A DNA stretch of 47,783 nt from Phoronis australis (taxonomy: Eukaryota; Phoronida; Phoronidae): positions 1-47,783 of the forward strand of contig NMRA01000869.1 in the NCBI GenBank assembly GCA_002633005.1. Reading direction: 5' to 3'. The notes under the pieces were generated by a model. The model was not told the DNA's origin. It saw only the letters and a program-made list of their open reading frames with translations, and did no database searches. Both the position numbers and the translations under genes were made by a program. The stretch's first letter is position 1, and each line of letters opens with the position of its first letter. Positions 27,801 through 39,800 of the stretch are shown here, in pieces.

Positions 27801-30800
27801 GTCGACGTTTGCAAAATATCAAAGTCCACCGTTGAAAAAAATAGAACCACCCCCTGCGCAATGCTGGCTACGGCCTGTTGGTTCGACAACAACAGCAAAA
27901 ACGAGAATAACAAAACAAATACATTATACAGATCAAACAACAAAACAAAAAAGTGGTTGGTTTTTTTGGCAATTTGAAACGATTTACAACTACTGGAAAT
28001 GAGTTACGCAAGCTTAACAGGAGAACAATGATCAATCTTTTTCAGACACAAATAATGTTTCCACAACATACCGGGATATTAGTCATTCATAAACAAAACG
28101 CGAACAACAAAAAATAAAGTCATACGTTATTATTAAATCACCACATGGGAAATGCCAGTCATGATTTATGTTTATTTTTAGATTTCTTCATAAATAAAGC
28201 AATAATGAACATCCAGATGAACTGTCAAATTTTCAAGACACCCTGGCACATGTCACGCATTTACTAGAAAACGCAGATGTAAACATAAGTGATCGCATCG
28301 ACTATGATACACGTAAAAATAGTTAAACTAGAAATAAAAGATATGTCTGCTGACCACCCATTTTATTCAACGTAATTCTACTTACTATTTTGAAAGCTGG
28401 AATTTAGGTTTCAATTCCAATCAGAAACAAAAGAATCACTTCAAAATCGATTCATTAAAATCTATATGGAATAAAATGTCCAACAACCTCACTCTCAATA
28501 ACATTTAAGTTACCAACTTCACTTGGGTGTTTTCAGAGAAAAGAGCGTCACAACTCACCATTACAAAATTGAGATGCGATAAACCGAAAATTAGGTTTAA
28601 TGTTAGATAATTAATGCACGTTTGACACGGTTCCACAAGACCTCCTGTTGTGTAATGTATTCTCTTATGAAATGTCGGACACTCTGCACACACACACTTC
28701 AATTCATTCTTGTATCTATTCATCAAGTCTTCCAGATTCCACTTGTCAGTTCGGCTCTGCGCATATCTGACGGGTAAAATCCTGGCTAATAATTTGCCTT
28801 GTTTCCCCTACCCCCTAACCCAAAATCCTGGATCCGCCCCTGGTAGGGATACTGCAAGCTATTGTCCTGGGACTGCCATATTTTATCCAAATCTCGAAAA
28901 CATCCCAGATCCTCTCTACCCACCTACATGTACCATTGTATCTTGGCTCTACCCCGGGCTCATAATAGGCACATGTATTTCAAGGCTGTTGATCTTGCGT
29001 TTTCTAGAGGCTCCAGTTATATACGGTTCAAATTTTATCAGAACCTGATTGGTGAAACCATTCCCCAAAACATTTGTAAAGACATCTAACCTTAATATTA
29101 GATCATGAGATGTCATTTGAACCACAGTGACGAGCCCCTGGACAAAATGAAAAATGAAATTCTAATCAACCTACTGAAACTTATATCGCACCTTAAATGC
29201 ATGTTTCAAAGTATTTGTACCAACCAAGCAGATGACGCAGGACATTTTTTTGAGCTAAACAGACAGCCATATTGAGCTTGCAATAACCATTATTGGTGTC
29301 ATGAAAGAGTCGAATACAATCAAAAATCTTAAGTGGTCCGACATGTCATTGTGAAGAAAACAGATTTCAAGTATTAACACCGCAAGTTCTCAACAGAGTA
29401 AATACTATAACAAAGAAAAAATTCGAGTATCATTCTATCTGCGCAGAGTTTAACAACGCTTGGTCCTCGCTAAGACTTTTGCGAGACTATCCCACTACAT
29501 GTATTTTAAAAGAGTACACACGAATTTGGATAGATTATTCAAGCTGCAAGACAGCTAGTGAACTCTACCCGGGTCTACGTTCCAGCATGTCTTTCTTACT
29601 TCCACCGTCTTACAATGGAGCAACTCGTGAATCGACAATAACCGAGGCATACATACACGTGACAACCTGTCAACATACGTAATAAATTAGTAATAGACAT
29701 CATTAATAAAGTTCAATTTTCACCGATAGGATAACATTATTCTCCTACAGTCGTATACCGCCGTGAAATTACAAAGGAAATCTGTCAACAGATTTAATTG
29801 AACCTTATTGTTAACCTATGGAAATTTCAGACAATCTTTTCAGAATCTGTCTCTCTTTTGCAATTATGGATCTGCCAAAATGAGTCTGTTTTAATTGTTT
29901 GCACTATGATACTGAAGATTGATTGTAATGATCCTTGCTTCGGACCCTGGATGCAGTCGACGAATAACTGGTAAAATTTATAGCATTTAATGTCCTATTG
30001 ATGAATATATGTTTTTAATAAGAGGTTCTCATGACTAGTCTAATGGCGTCAATCAAGTGCTCCTTAGTGAAGTTACAAGTTTTTTCCATAGTAAATTGTC
30101 TTTATACGGAATTTCTTTATAATCGCTTTTCGTATCACTGTGTCATGATTTGACTATATTTGTCTCACCAAAATACACCCTGTACGTGTGCTAATTGTTG
30201 ACTTGAACCTGTACAAATTTCTTGTATATTTAAAACTAGCGTAGCAACATGTGAATATATTATTGCCGTTTTGCATTGTTTCTAGGATAACTTATTACTT
30301 CTATGTTCACCAGTTGATGAACTACACTGGATTTTGGGGCGGTAATTTATGTAATTTACTTGCACCATCTCGTGAAATGAAAATGGTTTACCTTATTCAA
30401 CATATTAACTTACATGTGCTACAGTAGGAGAGGAGATATCAAAACTGTGTGGTGACTAAGAATTTCCCTCGTACGATCTTTTTGATACATGCCACCAAAA
30501 ATACAAAAGTCAGCATTTTGAACATCAGCCTCGATACAAAGTTGTATAACACATTTCAAAATCAGAACTAACCGACTGCTACTTGACCCAGTCATTAACA
30601 AAAATAGAAGCAATCAGCCATAACAAGTAATATCATAAGAAAGTGAATAGTGTCACAAAAGTGTCGGTGAAAAAACTATAGTGAAAATTGTACTGCAAAG
30701 TATTTACTTGAATAACAACGACCTAACTTACTGTTTAAAACGTCATACTTCGTTATATAATTATCCTCGTGTAATTTGTAAAACTCGTACAAAATCAAAT

Positions 30801-33800
30801 GATCCTCATTTTGAGTCTGCTATTACGCTAAAAAACAACAGGGGTAGTCTCGGAACCACAAAATTAGAACTTGGATGGTCACCTGCATGTACAGGGTGTA
30901 TAACAAACTCCCGAGAACTTGCCGCTAAAATATCTTAGGGTAAAATAGCTTAATTAATTTTGGTCGTTGTTTTTCGAAAAAACACGTTCCATGTCGTACT
31001 CTTGTAGTCGTACATTCAGACAAAGGTTACCTAGTATAACTTTAAGGGATGCAACGGTGCTGCCAGATTTCTTTCCCAACACCAGCGATTCAGTAAAGCA
31101 AGTCAAAAGAGGGAGGTAACCGTGACTAAATCAAAAAACGTTTTAGTTGAAGGCGCATGCATACACACGAAAGTAATTTAAAAATCCTTATTCAAATAAG
31201 TAATGATTTAATGGCATTTTGAATACACTTGAGCAACTACCCTAAAATTTCGTTTTAAAGAAATGATTGCGCCTCACTATTACTAACTCCTCCACCAAAT
31301 CCACGCCCCTAAACAAACTCCTAAGTTGTGTTAATGGCAAATATATTATAGTTACAGTACCTTTGTTAGTGTGTAAGTGTAAACAAAGCTACGTCATATA
31401 CCGATGTGACATTACCACAGATGATCTCCAAAAGTAAAGACCTGCTTTGGAAAGATAACACTTTCGATCGTATTTAAAAGTTTTTGAGAGTACATGTGCA
31501 TGTAAGCAACAAGGTGCGAAACATGAAATCCGTCAATGACAAGAAATAGTTAACAGTTTAGAGTACTAATTTAAAAACGATTCAACATGAAACCAGGAAG
31601 TAGATATCTTTCTGATAAAACTGATAAGGCAACGATTGCATAGAATCATATTTCTCAAGGTGCACCTCATGGCAGCCATGATCACATGAGTGTTCATGCG
31701 TCAATACTTACAGTATCATTCACTGGTTGGTTGACGTCCCAACCACGGTTTACGTATTTCACTATTGTTGAGTAATCACCACTGAACACAGCAGATTCAA
31801 CCTGAAAGTAATAACAAATATATATCAAATCGTACAGTGTACACTATACATGCACTATCATTATGGAGTCATCTTTTTACAAGCATGGAGATCCTTAGAT
31901 GATATCAACATTCCAGGAGGGCCTGGGTTGCTGCTGGGACGTGATAAGCTAAGAAATACCACGTGGAACTACACTTTTTAAGGTTTCCCATGAAAAGCAG
32001 TGTGAACTGATGGGGTAACCCTCATTGTGAATATTATAATAAAAAGTATTAAATAATAAATAAATGAATAAAATTGTGAAACATTTATATCAAAGCTTCA
32101 GAAATATCCCGTGTGAATACTTAGTACTTCAAAGACGACAGACATGTTTGTCAGTCTTCTTCCTCTAAAAAGGGTTTATCGTTGGACCTACCATGTCTAC
32201 TTGGATCATTGTGTCCATTTTGACCAGCATTTTTTCAACCAGTTCAATTTTGATTGTCCCAAAACGTGCTGACAAATAGGATTGCGCAGCTTATACGAGG
32301 ATTTTTCAGCATTCGTTTGTTCCCTTTATGGTAATTTATGGAATTCAATGGCCAATACAACTTTTCGCAACTCCAGCGTTTTTCAACCGAATTGCATAAG
32401 AGTCATACCATAAGAATACCATTTCGTCACTTCACGTTGGGGCATAATTATAGAAAAACCAAGGATACACAATTTAACTCAAGAATACTCACCAATTAGC
32501 ACACCTGACTGTATCAGACAGGTTTGAAAAAAATTGTTTGTTACCCAAATGCGTAAAAAACATGGCGTAATAGTAACATGAAATCGGAAATAAACGAGAG
32601 AGGTTATATAAATAACTAATTAAAAAGAAAGGAAATAATTTCAATGATTCAAAAAGTTTCTGCCCTATCAAGACACCGATTTTAGACCATGGATCCCTCA
32701 AAGCATTCATCCAAACTAATGCATCTTTCTATATTAATTGAGTCTTTGGTGCCTATTGATACAGCTCTTCAGTAAAAATTCAGGATTCAGTGATATTTAC
32801 AAAAATGTGATCAACTTATCAGGCCAACTCCGTACGCGTACCTAAAGTTTGCAGACAAGGGTTTTCTGGTAGACAGGAATAAGCAAACATCTAATGCATA
32901 TGTTTGAAATGATCATGACATAGACTGTAGTGTAGGACTCTCTGCAGTAGTTTGTATATAAGCTCGTTTCTTCACAAAGTAAAAACTAGTTATCCTGATA
33001 CACGCAATGTGTATTACAGTAAACAAGAGATACTGGAAAACATTTTTACGATTGATATGTTACTGAAGACTGTGGATTCTAGAAAATACTAACAGCATTA
33101 ATGACAAAAAGACGAATGAACATTTTCCACAGTTTTCAACATTCGAGAATGAAAAACGGAACAAAAAGATATCCGAGTCTACGCCAAAAGGCGAGGGTGA
33201 TATGTTCGCTGCAACACACAAAATCGTCTCGACAGAAATCTGTAGAAAGGGAGGTGTTACACCCGAAAGCCCCCGCTTTTTGTTTGTCAAGTCGAATATT
33301 AGTCAATTACAGGTGCAACACAAACCTATGAAATGTCGCGTTTTCATTTTAGTTGATAGGGAAAATATTGCTATGTCACATGCGAAATTGCAGTAGTACA
33401 TGAGAATGTGTCAGTGTCGCCGTGTGTAAATAAGCGGAACATTTTGATAGTGTGGCGAGATGGAGAGAAAATCAAAAAAGTGGGATATTTCGCCAAGAGC
33501 AGGAAAATTGATCAGTACAATTTTCGCAGGCTGAGCAACATAAGTAGCTGATTGAATTGTTTACAAAGTAAACATCTTACTTTTTAAATATTAGTTGACG
33601 GGTAAAGATAAATACTGCAGAGAGCATTCACTGTCCAGAAGTCAATTTAACGCAAAGCTGTTTGGCAAGAGACAAAAATTGCAAAAATGAATCATCATAG
33701 AAACAATTGAAAACAGTGATATTTATACAAACACTAACGACACATTCCTAGCTAGGCATAAGCGATTTTTTTCAAAAGTTCCATTGACATACTTGATACT

Positions 33801-36800
33801 ACACGTTGGGCCTAAACTGTTCATTTCTTTCTGCAAAACATTGCAACATGGTTTTAACGAACAAAAAAGTCTTGTTGAAAAAATCTTGGAACGTAGTTTA
33901 ATAGATTGTCTAAAGTGGACCCAGTACCTCTGGTGAAAAAGTTTCAGAGGCCAGATTATACCAGCCACCAAGTCAGGGCCACAAGTCGATGTGTACAAAG
34001 AGAATGTAGTTGTCTGACTTGTAGACTAAATTGGCCCGGAAATCGCTGGTTTTCTGGAGTCGTGGCTCAAGAGTTTCACTTGATGAACATATATGTCAAA
34101 ATGAAAACAAAACGATTAAATTAAGTTCTATTAGTACCTACATCAAAACGCAGTCGAGCAGACTACAATAAATTTACAGTGCAATATCTCGCTGCTAGTC
34201 TCTGGGTAGCATGCTCTAATAATATAACAAACTGGTCACGGGCGTGAGTTGGCACTCGAGGCAAGAGTTTTGGGGTAGGATTTTTGCCTTATGTAAACCT
34301 TCCATTTGGAAGGCACCGTCTCGAGTTGGTATTTTGTCACTGAGGTATCGTCTCAGAGTGAATTTCTCGGTTCTGGCAAGAGTTCTATGTTTGGGTAGGA
34401 TTTTTTGCCTTAGAAAACACCTACCATTTGGAAGGCTTAGTCTTGAGTTGGTATTAGCTTTTTGAGGCATCGTCTCGGAGGGTATTTTCAGCTCTGACAT
34501 CAGCTCGGTTAGGTATTGATGATTTTGTGGCGTCATCTCGGGATTGTGCAGAAACGAAGGAAGCTAAGGATGCGGGAAGGGAAAAAATTACGTCGATTGG
34601 ATTTTGTCTGGTTGATGTCACCAAACCCCGTTCCTCTATTTGAAAGTACCTAAACGTCGGTATTTAGGCAATAAGAAGGGAATTGACATAACCTCTTGTA
34701 CCATGGCGTATCTGCACTTCATTTACATTTTCAACAAATTTTAATCTTACTCCATTCAAGGTGGACTTTAGTCTATTCAAGAGTATAAGTTTCATTGGTT
34801 ATTTGCAATAGTCGCTGTAGTTTTGTTTGTATTTTTCCACAGTGATTCCCTTATCTTATCGTTAATCGTCAAGGTCCCAATCGCCTTGTAAACCACCGTC
34901 CGCTTTTGTTAAACGAAACAGTGGGCCAATTATTCTGATGGTCTATTGAAATAATGTTACTTATTTTGCACAAACTACGTTCCAAAGGACTCAATGTCCG
35001 ATGTCTGGCAGGGGAGAACAGTGGTCCACACTCACCCGGCAACACAATCTCAATACTATTTCAAGAACAAATCAAGATGTCCTCGTCAAATTAATTTAAG
35101 TGCATGCCAGTGTTCCTGTAAGTAACTTTCAAGACGCCTTCAGCTACAAAGAAAAAAGTGATAACCATTCGCTATCCTAGAAATACTAGAACGACAAGTT
35201 TCAAAATGACTGAAGTTGTTTAACAAATGAGACAACGTGGATATTTTTACAACCACCTGTACTATAATTATGTAGGAAATGAAAACACTCGAAACCCAGC
35301 GTACCAACGGGATGTTAGAATGATTAAACAACAATGAACGCGTACAACGTGGTGCTTATATTACTTTATTTCATCAACTACATGTATTTGATTTTAACTT
35401 GATATGTCCTTTGACGTTGATGATCTCTGCAAAAAGGTTTTTGCCCGATCCCCTGTCTTTTCTCGTTACATTTATTACTGCACGTTTTGGCGATTTCCAT
35501 TTTTTATTACTAGTCCGTACTCTCTTTTTTCCACTCTTGACCGTTCCTTACCTAAGGTTATTTAGGGCTCTTGGAATATGGTCAAATCTGGCACACCCTG
35601 CAATATTGTTCCACAGATATTTCTCATAGTAATCGTATAAATATCTCAGACACGGTAATTAATTCACTGGTCTCTGAACTCCTTTTACCGATTGTGTTTA
35701 AAAATTATTTTTGCATAAAACGCTATCAAATAAGGTATATTAATATTAACGGGTATGCAACAAGTAAAAACTATAGATAACAATCACTGCTCCGAAATAG
35801 AAGTAATAAAGGTATCAAGACATAAGGTAAATGATGCACAAATGAAGTACAATAGAAAAAATACAGTAATAATTAGTGCCCAAACGCAAATACGAGGGAC
35901 TTTTCGAAAGTTATGTAAACACTACTGTTACTGGGGCATAAATTTTCCACTCAAAATTTCAGAACAAGCGCGTTTGTCAGGAAGTCGATGTGTTCTGTGT
36001 CACGGATTATTTAGTGAGTAAAACGCACAGAGGAGGGGGGACTCGTTTTCATGACGTCAACAAGGGGCTACCCCGTCTAAATAGACAGGAAACATACTGC
36101 AGCGTCAATTTAACCAATCGGGGGTAAAAAAGTCATTAGGGTTGCCGTCAATATCTATTGTGAAAAACAAATTAGCACATTCCGGTAAAATATAAAAATT
36201 CAACGAGGACCTACTTGTATTAGCGTTCTTAGAGCGACGTACATGCACGTGCAGCAAGCGCTCTCTGTCCCAAGTCGAACTGCTTGAATGTAACCATGTC
36301 CAACGTTTTGTCTACTGGGTCATAGCAAAATTGGCTGATGAACCGTGAATTTTTGCCTAATCAGTTGCAATTCAAAAATCATCATTCTATACGTTCACGT
36401 GGAAAAATTAAAGGGATTGGTTATCGTACTGTGTATACCCGCCCCGCCATGTTGCATAACTCAAAATTGATCCCTGGTCCCTGGGGTCGCACTAGAAATC
36501 CTTTCAATGCTAAGTCTTCTTCTAAAATGGCAAGGTATATATTTAAAGCTGCATTTCGCCAGCTTGAAAATAGAGACCTAATGACGGTATTGTTCGGTAT
36601 AGGAGTCCTTCATAGACTCAAAGTAGTTTGAATGTACAGCTTACAAGTACATGCTCGCTAGCATGGCCTTATATTCGCCTTGCAGTTACATGTATAAAGG
36701 AATACACCGAGAGACACATGCTAACAGACAAACAAGTTAATACAGTTGCTAAATATCGAGACCATGCATGCATGTTTCATCAGGAGGCAGCGGGACAAAT

Positions 36801-39800
36801 GAGCGTGGTGGGAACGAGCGGGAAGGGCTTGAAAGCCTGTAGGAACAGGGCCAACGTGCGTAGATACGTACATGTACGAGCCACTTGCTCTCAGCACGTT
36901 TTTCGTGACTGATCAATAGTGACTTCAAAATCTTTAACCAAATGTGTCATCTATTGTCTGTTACTTCTGCCCTACTTATTGTCCTGCCATATTGGCGAAA
37001 ACATGATCTTTGATAGACCCACCCTGCAATTGCCTGGACATCTCATTCTCGGGAGAGCCAGAGCATCTTGTGTGTCCGATATTATCCTAATTGTGAGAAC
37101 TAGGACGTCCATGTGATACGTGAATTGGCAACAACAATACACCTGGACACTAGTGGTTGTAATATTTCCCTACTGGAATTTTGTAACATGACAAGATTAG
37201 GCGACTATATTGTGATGATGAATAATTGCATTCAATCTGTCACCTGGTATGGCGGCCTAAACACTATCTTTCACAACCTTCATGGACACAGGTACGTCTC
37301 TCAGACAATCACTACACATACAATTCCTGAAGGACACAGTGGTTCTAGCACTTGGTTTGAGTCCACGTCAACATGGTAGTCAATTCTAGATATAAAGGAC
37401 CTAACATGGTTATTTCCATGAATTTTGACAAGTTACCTCAAGATGGCGCTTCAGGTATTATTTCATTGGACTACACACACTGTTGGAATCCAGAGCATAA
37501 AACGAATCCTGATTGACAATGGTTACACAAATTCAATTGTTGATAACTAAGTAAACAAGGTACAGGAATCAAAGTTCCAAAACCTCGATTCAGGTTCTTT
37601 GGTGTGATAACCCGGTGTTGCAAACTGCCAAACCTGCATTTGTATGTTGATCGTTTCCTAAACGACACTTACTGAAGCGAAAGAACGCAAAACCACATAG
37701 GGATGATTCATTTCCGACAAAATCTTTTCATAGGAATACTTTTCGGCATAATTCGTTATGAAATCTTTTCCAATTTTATTCCCCACCAAATGGCTCACCT
37801 ACAAGGACGGGACTTACTAAAAAACAGGAATACAGGAATACGCTTTCCACTGAAACAGCAATGGAAAGGTTATATTTATAAACCTTGGGTGCAAAAGCTG
37901 AACTCACTTTGAGCTGTTCAATAATCAAAGGATAAAAACGTAGCTGTCCATAAATTCTTACGAAGGGCTCCTCCACTCCAAAAAGTCACGGAAGCCTCTC
38001 CATAGCAAATCGGCCCCTTTTTCGGTTCCCATGTTTAAATAAGTCGGTATTCTTATTTTTCACCTGAATCCATCCCGCAGTCGCACATTCCCTCTGTCGT
38101 CAAATGTGATCGATCAACAAAGTGGTTAAATAAACTGTGGTCTCCTCACGGGTTGTGTATGAGATTTAGAATCACCTTTGGCTTTACAGGATGTAGCTTT
38201 AAAGAATTTACAATTATAAACGCTTGTCAATCATACGCATTGTTAAAATGGCTGAACATATGTCTAGTGTCATCGACGAAGGTCATTTGGTGAAATCATT
38301 GTACAACCATAAGTTTATCATCTGTATGAATTTAATGTCTCGTCCCGCTGACGGATGTCTTGATGTCTTCATTTTCACTCTGCAGTGATGACAAATCCAT
38401 TAAAATATTTTTTTTCAAAAATAAGAGTTCAGAAAGTCATTTAAGTTTATTTCGAAGAAAACCTCCACTGAACTACCAAAAGGAACTTCTATGTCTGTTT
38501 AAAAAACGTATAGCTGGGGTCACGAACAGATAAATTTTGACTTGTAGGGTGGATGTGTCGATTTTTAACAACTTGAGTTTTGATGAATGACGGATCAAGC
38601 CACGATGAACTAAAACTCCGGTCACGCCTCTACGCAATTAAATGTAGGTGCTTTCCATGAAAGAGTTGTGTGTATATACATGTACTCTATAGGACTAATA
38701 GGAAGCTAGCGATTGGAAATGATACTGGTGTTTATGATCGACGTTTTTATCTAATACCTTAAATCATCATCAGGTATGTGACATGCTTTAAACCACTTCA
38801 CAAGACAATCCATTTTACATCAAAGTGTATAAAACAAGTGACAAGTGGAGAGACAACCACTGGAATGACTACAACTATCAACTACCGAAGGTTGAAAGTC
38901 CCACAATCCTTAATCAAGCTGCGCTCAGCTTGTAGATGAGTGGCTCCACCTGTTAACAGGTTAGTTCTACTCATCATCATGGTCTAGAATCTCTACGTCA
39001 TTTAAAACAATACAATGGTTTGATTCTATCGAATAATTAAACAAGGTACTGTTGGCATATTTGGGATGTTCAGTTATTATGTTCTTAAGAGTCCACGTTG
39101 TCATAACAACGTTACATTTACTGCAGTTCTTACAATCGATTTTAAACAACCATTATGCTTAGATCGAAATTTGCATAGATGCATGAATGGTTTATGTTCA
39201 TATACAGTGCTGTATCAGGGCAGTGCACAACTACGTGTTTTTGTTGATTGTACACGGTTGTTTCGTTATTTTGATGTTGATGTCAAAACGTAACATGTAA
39301 GGGCAAGCACCAGGGTATATTGCTTTGCATTAAAAAACTGCTACGTAGCTTGTCAATATGGCAGAGACAATTCGCATGGAGTGCAACTATTTGAGGCGAT
39401 CGTAAAGTCTCAAACTGGTGCATTTGACCCAGTAAAAAAGGTAAAGTGTTCCAGGCACACAGCATGACAAAGATCAAGTTAGGTGGGACTGCGCGCTTGT
39501 ACAACTGACAGTTGCCATGGAGCGTGTGTACACATGAGCGAGCCTACATTCGCAGCTCTTTTCTTCTCTTTCATGGGCTCACAAAAGGTATAGAAAAACC
39601 TATTTGAAAACTTGACCCAAGGCAGTAACCTCAATTAATCATTGCAGTTTTGTTTACAAAATAGGAAGCGACACTGGGAACGGGTCAAATCACCGACTAC
39701 CTTTTAAAGTTTTCTAGGCGATATTTTACTGGGAAAGTAAACATATATTTAGCTTGCTAGTACATTCGGATGATAACGTACAATACTTTGCAACTGGTAT

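Larger units (their letters stand above)
18780..31711 (-). other. Intron 2, 12.9 kb
   Basis: Very long phase-0 intron. It holds the death-fold-like frame at 23946-24170, the GCAA microsatellite, the poly-G run, the CCGTAGCCAG-bounded element and the interspersed-repeat motif at 28822. I found no further ankyrin exon. Plus-strand frames such as 19565-19837, 21299-21652 and 25926-26261 show no domain. Confidence 0.75.

Noticed and set aside
35399-37379. Run of plus-strand frames of 64-97 codons as a second gene
   Set aside because: No shared phase, no convincing splice sites between them and no recognisable domain; retained only as a comment on intron 1.
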